Shown here piece after piece: positions 24,160 through 31,963 of a stretch of 64,000 nucleotides of DNA. The DNA is taken from contig JAFYMG010000001.1 in assembly GCA_017556705.1 (NCBI GenBank), positions 124,001 through 188,000 of the forward strand, read 5' to 3'. Each line of letters starts with the position of its first letter. Positions within the stretch are counted from its first letter, which is position 1. The DNA is from Paludibacteraceae bacterium (GTDB lineage Bacteria; Bacteroidota; Bacteroidia; Bacteroidales; Paludibacteraceae). Under the pieces are notes generated by a model. It was not told where the DNA came from. It ran no database searches and was given only the letters and a program-made list of their open reading frames with translations. Position numbers and translations under genes: made by a program.

Positions 24160-25677
24160 ATGCAACCCAAATACATTTTCGAAACTAGTTGGGAGGTTTG
24201 CAATCGTGTTGGCGGCATTTATGCCGTTCTCTCTACACGTGCAGCTTCCATGCAAAAAGAACATAAAGACAAAGTCATCTTCTTCGGTCCCGATTTCGGC
24301 GCACACTCCAACCTCACTTTCAAGGAGAGTAAGACCCTCCTCAAAGGTTGGCGCCCTAAAGGCGTACGTGTAGGTCGTTGGCAAGTGCCTGGAAAACCTA
24401 TTGCCGTGCTCCTCAAGTGGGACGAACTTTGGGCAGAGAAAGACCAGATCTTTGGTCACATGTGGGAGAAGTTCGGTATCCAAAGCCATGCTGCTTATGG
24501 TGACTACGACGAGAGTTGTCTCTTTGCCTATGCAGTCGGACAAGTGGCAGAAAGTCTCTACCGCCATCTAGATATGCCTACTACCGTCATGCATTGCAAC
24601 GAATGGCAGACGGCTTTCACCATCCTCTATCTACGCGAGCATTGCCCAGCTATTGGCACACTCTTTACCACCCACGCCACCAGCATCGGTCGCAGTATTG
24701 CGGGCAACTACAAGCCACTCTACGACTGCTTCGATGCTTTCCATGGTGATCAAATGGCTCAGGAACTCAATATGGTTAGCAAGCACTCCGCAGAAAAGAA
24801 AGCAGCACACCTGTGCGACTGCTTCACGACCGTGAGTGACCTCACCGCACGCGAGTGCAAACAACTCCTCGACAAACCAGTGGATATCGTCACTCCTAAT
24901 GGCTTCGAGCAGGGTTTCGTGCCACAAGGCAAGGAGTTTGATGCAGCGCGCAAGCGTGCACGCAATACCTTAATATCTCTCGCGAGAGAGAGAGGAATCG
25001 ACGCCCAAGGCACCGATATGCTCATCGGCACCGCTGGCCGTTACGAATGGAAAAACAAAGGTATTGATGTCTTCCTTGAGGCGATGACCCGTTTAGGCGA
25101 GAGTTTCCAACAGCGTAACGGTCTAACAGCCAAAGGCGGTCCGACTTCTGACAGCGTCAGCGGTCTAAAAAAAGTCGTTGCTTTCGTCATGATCCCCTAC
25201 CTCGACCGCGAGGACTTCACCGTAGGCAATGTGCATGTCGTATTCGTACCTACATATCTCAATGGCAATGATGGCGTACTCAACTTGCCATACTACGACT
25301 TGCTCATAGGTCTTGATTTGACCATCTTCCCTAGCTACTACGAGCCATGGGGCTATACTCCACTCGAGAGTATGGCGTTTCATGTGCCAACCATCACCAC
25401 TAGCTTGAGTGGCTATGGCGTATGGTGCGAGGATCAAGGTTGCACCACAATTGACAAGGGCGTAGCGGTCATTTATCGCAACGATAGCAATACCGATGAT
25501 GTGATCAATCATATTGTTAATACCATCCAGTATTACCTCTCACTCACCCCACGCAAGGTGACTGCTGCTCGCAAAGCAGCTGTAGAGTTAGCCCTCCAAG
25601 CCGAGTGGCAACACTTCTTCCCATACTACCGCGAAGCATACACTATTGCCTTGAAGAAAGCCGCAGCGCGCCAATAA
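24160..25677 (+). CDS. Glycogen synthase of the animal/fungal (GT3-like) type
   Basis: 505 residues. The start FETSWEVCNRVGGIYAVLSTRA matches the glycogen synthase of eukaryotes (family GT3) better than bacterial GlgA, which begins with a KxGGL motif. Other landmarks are GPDFGAHSN, HCNEWQTAF, TTHATSIGRSIAGNY, GRYEWKNKGIDVFLEAM and the donor-site PSYYEPWGYTPLESMAF with its catalytic glutamates. It elongates alpha-1,4-glucan, using UDP- or ADP-glucose. Residues about 320-336 (GLTAKGGPTSDSVSG) are encoded by a heptamer-hairpin repeat and look like an insertion in a surface loop. No branching or debranching gene is adjacent. Confidence 0.88.
   Translation: MQPKYIFETSWEVCNRVGGIYAVLSTRAASMQKEHKDKVIFFGPDFGAHSNLTFKESKTLLKGWRPKGVRVGRWQVPGKPIAVLLKWDELWAEKDQIFGHMWEKFGIQSHAAYGDYDESCLFAYAVGQVAESLYRHLDMPTTVMHCNEWQTAFTILYLREHCPAIGTLFTTHATSIGRSIAGNYKPLYDCFDAFHGDQMAQELNMVSKHSAEKKAAHLCDCFTTVSDLTARECKQLLDKPVDIVTPNGFEQGFVPQGKEFDAARKRARNTLISLARERGIDAQGTDMLIGTAGRYEWKNKGIDVFLEAMTRLGESFQQRNGLTAKGGPTSDSVSGLKKVVAFVMIPYLDREDFTVGNVHVVFVPTYLNGNDGVLNLPYYDLLIGLDLTIFPSYYEPWGYTPLESMAFHVPTITTSLSGYGVWCEDQGCTTIDKGVAVIYRNDSNTDDVINHIVNTIQYYLSLTPRKVTAARKAAVELALQAEWQHFFPYYREAYTIALKKAAARQ
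25117..25167. repeat. Heptamer-hairpin array in frame inside glycogen synthase
   Basis: Words TCTAACA, TCCGACT and TCTGACA alternate with hairpins GCCAAAGGCGG and GCGTCAGCGG, closing with TCTAA. The array has the same grammar as the intergenic copy at 7117-7147. It is read in frame without a stop. Confidence 0.8.
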
Positions 25678-25716
25678 AGATATATCGGATATATTTAAGA
25701 TATATTAGGAATAACC

Positions 25717-25748
25717 AACCATCGCTTGCCGTTGAGCAAGCGATGGTT
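25717..25748. terminator. Hairpin terminator after glycogen synthase
   Basis: A perfect 13-bp stem AACCATCGCTTGC / GCAAGCGATGGTT with a six-base loop. The T run is interrupted (GTATTATCTTCTTTT), so efficiency is uncertain. Confidence 0.65.
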
Positions 25749-25800
25749 GTATTATCTTCTTTTGGCATTCACTTTTCAGTCCTCAAAATCCCCACTCGCA

Positions 25801-25833
25801 CCGCACTATTACCGCACTATTCGTTACTATTAC
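25801..25833. repeat. 11-base tandem repeat between convergent genes
   Basis: Two near-identical 11-base units (CCGCACTATTA and CCGCACTATTC) followed by a more diverged third. They lie in the gap between glycogen synthase and the minus-strand lipoprotein. Confidence 0.65.
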
Positions 25834-25885
25834 AGTTCCCAACGAGAAGAAAGCGAGAAGAATAAGCATATATCACATCAAAACA

Positions 25886-25920
25886 AAATAGGGCGTGTCA
25901 AAAACTGACACGCCCTATTT
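25886..25920 (-). terminator. Terminator of the small lipoprotein gene
   Basis: A perfect 15-bp stem AAATAGGGCGTGTCA / TGACACGCCCTATTT around a five-base loop, with A/T runs on both sides. It lies 36 bases past the stop of the minus-strand gene at 25956. Confidence 0.85.
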
Positions 25921-25955
25921 TATGGGTTACTTCTATAAACTCAAGAAGAACTCTA

Positions 25956-26270
25956 TTAGAAGTCATTTTGGCACTCGCAGCTCTCCTTATCAGGATCAGT
26001 TGTAGCCTCGTAGGTAATAACTGGCTTGCGGTGGTTGAGTTGACTAGTTTTGTAAACCTCTTGCAGCACTACAACCACATTATGCTCAGTATCCCAGACA
26101 TAGACAGTACCATCCATAAATCCTGAATTTTTAACAGTCCATTTCCAGCATTTAAATTCGGTATTGTCCAACTTGCTGGCATCCAAACTCATGATGTCCA
26201 GCCCCTTGTTCTCGCAGCTTGTCAACGCAAGCGCTACTACTGCAAAAATTGCAAATAAAATCTTTTTCAT
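25956..26270 (-). CDS. Small lipoprotein of unknown function
   Basis: 104 residues. The signal peptide MKKILFAIFAVVALALTSC ends in a lipobox, with the cysteine at residue 19. The mature part (KCWKWTVKNSG, GTVYVWDTEHNVVVVLQEV) looks like a small beta fold, and CECQN near the end gives two more cysteines. I do not recognise a family. No promoter box is visible just upstream; it lies 43 bases below the broken hydrolase gene and may have been cotranscribed with it. Confidence 0.65.
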   Translation of the reverse strand: MKKILFAIFAVVALALTSCENKGLDIMSLDASKLDNTEFKCWKWTVKNSGFMDGTVYVWDTEHNVVVVLQEVYKTSQLNHRKPVITYEATTDPDKESCECQNDF

Positions 26271-26313
26271 TTGTTTTAAGTAGTTAATAATCGTTGTTTA
26301 TTGTTTTCGTATT

Positions 26314-27151
26314 TTAGATACCGTACCATGTATCATCATGTCCTTCCAATGTATGCAAACCACTCAGGAGTGTGTTCATTGAAATTCCTAAGTTCACCAT
26401 AAAGAACACTTCGCCATATTTCACGTGCGATGATGTGAGACCTACATAGCATTTGCCCTTCACATAGCCCGATTTATTCCATGCCTTTAAGCAGCTTAGA
26501 TAGTTTGTAAAAGGCACCACCTCATCGCCTATAGAATGATAGAGATAGATCACGTGTTGTGGTGTCCAACCATCGTGCAGCACATTGTCTCTTAGCGCCA
26601 TCTCAAATGCCTCCATTTTCTTCTTATGTGCGGGATTCTTCTTGCCGTTGAACCAGTCGATTACCTCTAGCAACATCAAGTCTGTCATATTGGCATAGTA
26701 CGTCCTAATCACCCCTTCTTTCCATACCAGCGTATCCTTGTTTTCACTGCAATATGGATAGTAATTGTCATCTTCCGCTTGGCGGTACAAACAGAGCACC
26801 TCGCTCGAATCGGCTATTGAGTGGCTTGCCGAAATAGTCGAGCATCTCATACGCTATCTCGTCTGTATTCAGTTTCTTCGCTTTGATATGGTTAAAGACA
26901 CCAGAGCCGATGCACTTAGCCGTAACAAAGTCCTCTACCTTATATTTACTCATCAATCGTGGATTGGTGTTGCACATCGAGTGCACCAGCAATGCTACTC
27001 CTACTGGCATATACACTCTATTGTCTTCAATATACTTTTTCAATGTAGCAACTGGGGCGTATGGACCATCTCCACAAATAGAGCCCACAAAATTCAAGTC
27101 ATCTGCTAGACCATTCTTCTCTATATAGCGCTGTACAGCCATAGCCACCGA
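26314..27151 (-). pseudogene. Alpha/beta hydrolase (lipase-like), 5' truncated and frameshifted
   Basis: Two reading frames together give the C-terminal two thirds of a secreted lipase-like alpha/beta hydrolase. The first (27151 down to about 26810) starts inside the helix after the nucleophile elbow (SVAMAVQRYIEKNGLADDL) and continues GSICGDGPYAPVATLKKYI. It meets a stop at 26768. The rest is in another frame (about 26825 to 26314) with VIYLYHSIGDEVVPFTNYL, which holds the catalytic aspartate, and SSHVKYG, which holds the histidine. The nucleophile serine and everything before it are missing. A one-base indel between about 26800 and 26835 explains the frame change. The family call rests on memory of similar Bacteroidota proteins. 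Confidence 0.65.
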
Positions 27152-27755
27152 ACATACTGATATCATATATATCAATCGTATGGTTGCGTTCTTTGGTAAA
27201 TCCATCGATAAAGCCATCCATACCCTCGCGCAGATAAAGGTAATTGGTGTTGGCAATATAGATTTTCACACTATCCACATCAGCCATCTTGCTTGCCAGA
27301 TATCCTGCTTGGTACATCATGCCGTAGTATGGCAGATGGGCAGTATATACATCGCGATGAGTGAAGGTACCATCGAGTACGAGCAGTTTGGTAGAATCGG
27401 AGTCGGTTATCTCTCCTTCTTCGGCAAGTGGTTGGAGATAATAGGAGTATTCAGGGTCAGTGGCAATAATGAGGCGCTTGCACCCTTTTTTATCCCTGCT
27501 CACAAGTTGTGCGATAGAGTCTGCCCCCTCTTCAAAGGTAATGGGGAATATAGATCGATACGCTATATTGAGCGAGTCGGTAGTTCGTAGTACAGCTTTG
27601 TATATAAGTTCTGCACTGAAGTTATCACCAATCCCTCGTGGCGTATATACGCACACCACTTCCACACTTGTATCAAACAAACTAGGTGCCTTCTCTTCTG
27701 GATGACAAGCGAAGAGAAGGCACGAAAATAATATGATAGGAAATATCCTTTTCAT
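27099..27755 (-). pseudogene. BMP-family (PnrA-like) substrate-binding lipoprotein, 3' truncated
   Basis: 218 residues as read, of which about the first 200 look genuine. The lipobox signal is ILFSCLLFAC. The body reads VVCVYTPRGIGDNFSAELIY, KRLIIATDPEYSYYL and HLPYYGMMYQAGYLAS, like basic membrane protein (BMP) receptors for nucleosides, whose usual length is about 330-350. After DISMFGGYG the frame continues for 12 unrelated residues to a stop. The DNA at that point is the start of the hydrolase remnant in another frame. It begins 41 bases after the small secreted protein gene at 27796. Confidence 0.65.
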
Positions 27756-27795
27756 CGGATATCAAGCGGTTTTTAAGAGTTCAAAGGTGAAGAGA

Positions 27796-28293
27796 TTAGA
27801 AATGTAACGCTAATCCAAGACCATTTTCACTGCCTTGGATGGTCCAGTATGCTTGTGGTCTAGCACCTGTCTGAGCCATATTGAACACATCAATACCGTC
27901 ATTGAGACGGGCATATCCAATAAAGATGGTAGGAACAGATGCCAATATCGCTGCAGCACCAAGTCCAAGACATGTCATCCCAGAATACAACATCGCCGCA
28001 TCACCTTCTTCTGGACCACATGCGATTATAATAGAACCTATCAAGTCCATACCTAAACCTGCACCAAAAAGTCCCCAACCTGCTTGATAGCATTTGTAAC
28101 CGCTTTGGAAGGTCTCATAAGCAGGCTGATGGCGTGTAGAAAGGAAATCAACACATTGCTTTAGATTAAATGCCTGATCTCCATAATAGATGTAACTACC
28201 AGCAGGTTGTAGCAAAGTAGCGTTGTCGTTTTGAGCCTTGATAGCAGTAGATGCCATCATAAAGACCATCAAGAAAAAGAAAATTCTTTTCAT
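27796..28293 (-). CDS. Exported glycine-rich protein of unknown function
   Basis: 165 residues. A 20-residue signal peptide ends at IKAQ. The middle (about 70-130) has two hydrophobic glycine-rich stretches (GWGLFGAGLGMDLIGSIIIA and LGLGAAAILASVPTIFIG) that look like membrane hairpins. The C-terminus ends in a short beta strand with terminal phenylalanine (GLALHF), a hint of outer-membrane sorting. I do not recognise it. The promoter is about 230 bases upstream, and a terminator-like hairpin lies between promoter and gene. Confidence 0.65.
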   Translation of the reverse strand: MKRIFFFLMVFMMASTAIKAQNDNATLLQPAGSYIYYGDQAFNLKQCVDFLSTRHQPAYETFQSGYKCYQAGWGLFGAGLGMDLIGSIIIACGPEEGDAAMLYSGMTCLGLGAAAILASVPTIFIGYARLNDGIDVFNMAQTGARPQAYWTIQGSENGLGLALHF

Positions 28294-28338
28294 TGTTTTA
28301 TAGAATGTTTGTAATTAATATCTTGGTCGTGAAAAGAT

Positions 28339-28522
28339 AAAAAAGAGCTGCCGCAGCCCAAAGCCACAGCAGCGCATTATATTAGATATAACGAGCGAAC
28401 TATTGCACACACAAAACTTTTGCCCCCCCCTATTTTGGAAGGCGCAAATCAAAACTTTTGTTGTATAGCCAATCAGTTGCATTGTTAGTTATCTATAAAA
28501 AAGGAACTACTCTTCAATATGG
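28339..28522 (-). ncRNA. Candidate small RNA or attenuated leader
   Basis: A minus-strand promoter box at 28527-28534 is followed, about 180 bases later, by a hairpin with an 11-bp stem (28347-28375, including G-U pairs) and six T on the transcribed side (28344-28339). This defines either a small RNA of about 180 bases or a leader that can end before the gene at 28293. The stretch has two copies of CAAAAGTTTTG (28413 and 28448 regions) and a run of eight C on the plus strand. A frame of about 55 codons runs through it, but I see no reason to think it is translated. Confidence 0.45.
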
Positions 28523-28526
28523 AGTA

Positions 28527-28558
28527 CAAAGGTAGTGAATTATTTTGGATTGAGCAAG
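28527..28558 (-). promoter_or_regulatory. Promoter of the leader/ncRNA upstream of 28293
   Basis: Minus-strand CTTG (28555-28558), 20 bases, TACCTTTG (28527-28534). Confidence 0.7.
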
Positions 28559-28656
28559 AAAAGAGCAATTTTTTAGTCAACTTTCTCTGGAAATAAGTCA
28601 ACCTTTTTAGGAAAGGAGTAAATCTTTTTTAGGTTTAGTCACATTTTCACTTTTGG

Positions 28657-28700
28657 CGTTCCTATGTTGTTCCTTGGTTCGTCTTTGGTTCATCCTTGGT
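28657..28700. repeat. 11-base tandem repeat, four units
   Basis: Four consecutive 11-base units related to TGTTCCTTGGT; TTGG recurs at 28674, 28685 and 28696. It lies about 100 bases upstream of the minus-strand promoter at 28527. Confidence 0.7.
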
Positions 28701-28773
28701 CATTAGCCCGAGAGAGAAAGGGGAGGTACAAAGAAAGGAAATCTTAAGAAAAGTACTTCTTCAAACAAAACAA

Positions 28774-28806
28774 ATCGCCACTTGTGTGTTAAACACAAAT
28801 GGCGAT
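28774..28806 (-). terminator. Terminator of pepD
   Basis: An interrupted stem ATCGCCA..TTGTGT / ACACAA.TGGCGAT with a short loop, 27 bases below the pepD stop. The T run on the transcribed strand (TTTGTTTTGTTTG) is broken. Confidence 0.6.
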
Positions 28807-28832
28807 GATATATAGGTCAAATGGTTAAACAA

Positions 28833-30290
28833 TTATAACGCTTCCAAGATGCGTTTCAGCCATTGCCAGCATTTGCCAGTAGAAGCAATGCTCAAGCGCT
28901 CTTGTGGAGAGTGAACACCGAACATTTGAGGGCCAATAGACACCATATCCAAGTATGGATACTTCTCCAAGAACAAACCACACTCTAAGCCTGCATGGAT
29001 AGCCAATACCTTTGGCTCCGCAGCAAAGAGATCTTGATATGCCTTCTTAGTCACTTCCAACAATGGCGACTGTGGGTTAGGCGCCCAACCTGGGTAGCCA
29101 TCGCCGTGGGTCACCTCGTCGCAAGCCAATGCCAAAGCACACTCTACCATCTGCTTGAGATCGTGCTTCTTGCTCTCAATAGAGGAGCGTTGACTAGTAT
29201 TCACCTCGATAAACGCACCCTTCTCATCCTCTTTCATCTTCACACTTGCGAGGTTGGTACTAGTCTCCACCAATCCAGGCATAGTCTTAGACATCGCCAT
29301 CATGCCGTGAGGGCATGCATAGAGCGCTTGGATAAGCACTTTCGCCTTGTCCGCAGGGATAATAGTTGCAGGTGTATCAGTGGACTCAAGTGTCATGAAG
29401 AAGTCCTTCTCCACATCGCCAATCTCCGATTCGATAGTTGCGATATAATGGTTGAGCATCACGCGCACGTCCTCCTTGAATGCCATAGGTACCAAGATAG
29501 TTGCCTCTGCTTCACGAGCAATTGCATTGCGGAGGTTACCGCCATTGATCGCTGACAATTGCATATCGGTAGTTTGCATCACTTGATAGAGGAAACGAAC
29601 GAGGATCTTATTAGCATTGCCACGACCTTTGTTGATATCATCACCTGAGTGACCACCCATCAATCCTCCAACTTTGATATGTAAGGCGATGAGGCTATTA
29701 GGCGATAAGGCGAGAGGCGAGTAGTGCATTTTAGCGAGGGTGTCAATACCACCTGCGCAGCCGATGAACACCTGACCATCGTCCTCAGAGTCGAGGTTGA
29801 TGAGTTGTTTACCGTTGAGGCAACCGTCTTGCAAGCGGAAAGCGCCTGTCAAACCAGTCTCCTCGTCCACGGTGAAGAGGCACTCCAAGGCAGAGTGCTT
29901 CAAGGTATCAGAAGTGATAGCCGCCAACATCAGTGCCATACCAATGCCATTGTCTGCACCAAGGGTCGTGCCCTCAGCTTTAATGAAATCGCCATCAATA
30001 TAGGTGTGGATAGGGTCATTGTCGAAATCGTGCACGGTATCGTTATTCTTCTCGCATACCATATCCATATGCGCTTGCAGAATCACGCCAGGTTTGTCTT
30101 CGTAGCCAGGGGTAGCGGGCTTGCGCATGATGATATTGCCTGCTTCGTCAACAGTATATTCGAGGTTATGCTTCACGGCAAAAGCCTTGAGCCATTCGAT
30201 GATCTTGCCTTCGCGCTTCGATGGGCGAGGCACTTGGGTAATCTCGTGGAAGATGGAGAATACCTCTTGTGGGTGTAATTCGCGTATCAT
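28833..30290 (-). CDS. pepD: Aminoacyl-histidine dipeptidase (peptidase D, M20C)
   Basis: 485 residues, full length. A zinc-dependent cytosolic dipeptidase. Metal-binding segments visible are VILQAHMDMVCEKN (His-x-Asp), GTTLGADNGIGMALML (bridging Asp) and FTVDEETGLTGA (Glu-Glu). The GGLMGGHSGDDINKGRGNANKI segment begins the dimerisation lid. Residues about 190-202 (SPLALSPNSLIAL) are encoded by an octamer repeat, described separately. The next gene upstream is another peptidase (C69), 33 bases away. Confidence 0.95.
   Translation of the reverse strand: MIRELHPQEVFSIFHEITQVPRPSKREGKIIEWLKAFAVKHNLEYTVDEAGNIIMRKPATPGYEDKPGVILQAHMDMVCEKNNDTVHDFDNDPIHTYIDGDFIKAEGTTLGADNGIGMALMLAAITSDTLKHSALECLFTVDEETGLTGAFRLQDGCLNGKQLINLDSEDDGQVFIGCAGGIDTLAKMHYSPLALSPNSLIALHIKVGGLMGGHSGDDINKGRGNANKILVRFLYQVMQTTDMQLSAINGGNLRNAIAREAEATILVPMAFKEDVRVMLNHYIATIESEIGDVEKDFFMTLESTDTPATIIPADKAKVLIQALYACPHGMMAMSKTMPGLVETSTNLASVKMKEDEKGAFIEVNTSQRSSIESKKHDLKQMVECALALACDEVTHGDGYPGWAPNPQSPLLEVTKKAYQDLFAAEPKVLAIHAGLECGLFLEKYPYLDMVSIGPQMFGVHSPQERLSIASTGKCWQWLKRILEAL
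29682..29720. repeat. 8-base tandem repeat inside pepD
   Basis: Four octamers related to TAAGGCGA followed by the heptamer GAGGCGA, within the pepD coding region and in frame. ATCGCCTAATAG on the minus strand also occurs in the intergenic element at 12555-12597. Confidence 0.7.
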
Positions 30291-30323
30291 ATTAGTTACA
30301 AACTATGAGTTATAAGTGATAAG

Positions 30324-31958
30324 TTATTCGTGAGCCACATTTTCGTGGATGCTTTGTAAAAATTCGGTTGGATAAGGTACACGGTTTGGACCTTCTGGCA
30401 GACCGTATGGGTTGCGCAAGAATTGTCCATCTTTCTCCTTGCGTTGTTGTCCGTCTAAGTACTTCACAAAGAGGTAGATACCCAACTCTTTCCATGCTGC
30501 AGTGGATTCTTCTGCTTGCATTATTGAGTACTTGGTCAGCCATTCTGTAGCCTCCTCATCGTTCAACTCAGCCACAGCGTTATCCACTACCGCCACTTGC
30601 GCGTTGAATTTATCCTCCCACGCTGCTTGTACCTTCTTGATATCAGGCATCATAGCCGAATACTTGGTGTAAGCCCAGTTGGCTACGATATTGTATGTCC
30701 ACCATGCTGATGTAGGCGAATAGGTGTACATATCGCCATTGCCCTCAGCATAACACTCTGGGACAGCATTAATCTTGCTGTACATTGGCACATAGAGCGA
30801 TGATGCAGCGTCATCCACACCGAACCACAAAATACCACCCGCTTTAGCGCTCTCGTAGCCACGCATTTGTGCTACAAACGACCAGCCTGTTTGTTGGGTC
30901 GCGATTGGGCGTTCGTACCAGTAATTGGTAGAGTCCAGTTGGAAGGTCAGCGAACCATAGCGCAACTTGCTATTCCATGGACCTGCATCAGGACCTTGTG
31001 TGATATCTAGAGGAGTACCTTCGTATTGATCGCGCATACAGTCTTTCAACTCTTGTGCACTGACCTTATGGTTAGGTTTGATATACAATGGCATACGCTC
31101 GCCTGCATACTTGCCGCCAGTCTCAACGAATGTCTTGCCTGATGCAAAGTCAAAGTACTTGTCCATATCATTAGAGAACTTACGGAAGAATGACCATACG
31201 CGTGCCTCGCACACATACAATCCAGAGAAATCGTATGGTGCATAAGCCTCTTGGAAGTTGAAGTCTTCGTCTTTCTTTCCAGTATAGTAACCTTGTTTGC
31301 AGGCGAACTTCACCACATCCTTACTCCACATCCAATTCTCTTTGTCCTTGAAGTTGATAATGGTTATTCTAGCTTGGTTGGCATGTGCTGCGATGCAGTC
31401 GTCTGGGATACGGGTTGCCACCCACACAGCGCCTTTCTCCACCTTACCCTTACCAATCAACTCCAGAATCCATACCTCGTTAGGGTCTGCGATTGAGAAA
31501 CTCTCGCCCGAAGAAGCATAGCCATATTCTGCCACCAGGTCTGTCATACATTTGATAGCCTCTCGTGCAGTCTTGCAACGCTCCAAAGCGATATACATCA
31601 GTGATCCATAGTCGATTCCTTCGCCAATCTCCAATTCAGGACGACCACCCCAAGTGGTCTCACCGATGGTCAACTGGTGCTCGTTCATATTGCCGACTAC
31701 GTTGTAGGTATGCGCCACTTGAGGGATGGAGCAAAGAGGTTTGCCAGTATCCCAATCTTTCACATCACGCATCGCGCCAGGCGCATGTTCAGCTGCTGGA
31801 GCGAAATGCAAATGACCATAGAGAGCATAACTATCAGCTGCGTAAGAGATCATGGTACTTCCATCTACAGAAGCATCTTTACCTACCAAGAAATTGGTGC
31901 AGGCCATACCTGCTACCCATGCACTACAGAGTGCTAATATCAAATAAAATCTTTTCAT
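30324..31958 (-). CDS. Dipeptidase of the C69 family
   Basis: 544 residues from the ATG at 31958 (an ATG at 31964 adds two). A signal peptide ends at VAGMA, directly before CTNFLVGKDAS. In C69 peptidases this cysteine becomes the N-terminal nucleophile after processing, so the enzyme is exported and self-processed. Other family segments are DGSTMISYAADSY, NEHQLTIGETTWGGRPEL, SSGESFSIADPNEVWILELIG-type and KAGGILWFGVDDAASSLYVP. It probably degrades dipeptides in the periplasm. It directly follows the 5'-nucleotidase-domain gene, with its start next to that gene's stop, and precedes pepD, forming a likely three-gene operon. Confidence 0.9.
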   Translation of the reverse strand: MKRFYLILALCSAWVAGMACTNFLVGKDASVDGSTMISYAADSYALYGHLHFAPAAEHAPGAMRDVKDWDTGKPLCSIPQVAHTYNVVGNMNEHQLTIGETTWGGRPELEIGEGIDYGSLMYIALERCKTAREAIKCMTDLVAEYGYASSGESFSIADPNEVWILELIGKGKVEKGAVWVATRIPDDCIAAHANQARITIINFKDKENWMWSKDVVKFACKQGYYTGKKDEDFNFQEAYAPYDFSGLYVCEARVWSFFRKFSNDMDKYFDFASGKTFVETGGKYAGERMPLYIKPNHKVSAQELKDCMRDQYEGTPLDITQGPDAGPWNSKLRYGSLTFQLDSTNYWYERPIATQQTGWSFVAQMRGYESAKAGGILWFGVDDAASSLYVPMYSKINAVPECYAEGNGDMYTYSPTSAWWTYNIVANWAYTKYSAMMPDIKKVQAAWEDKFNAQVAVVDNAVAELNDEEATEWLTKYSIMQAEESTAAWKELGIYLFVKYLDGQQRKEKDGQFLRNPYGLPEGPNRVPYPTEFLQSIHENVAHE

Positions 31959-31963
31959 ATGCA

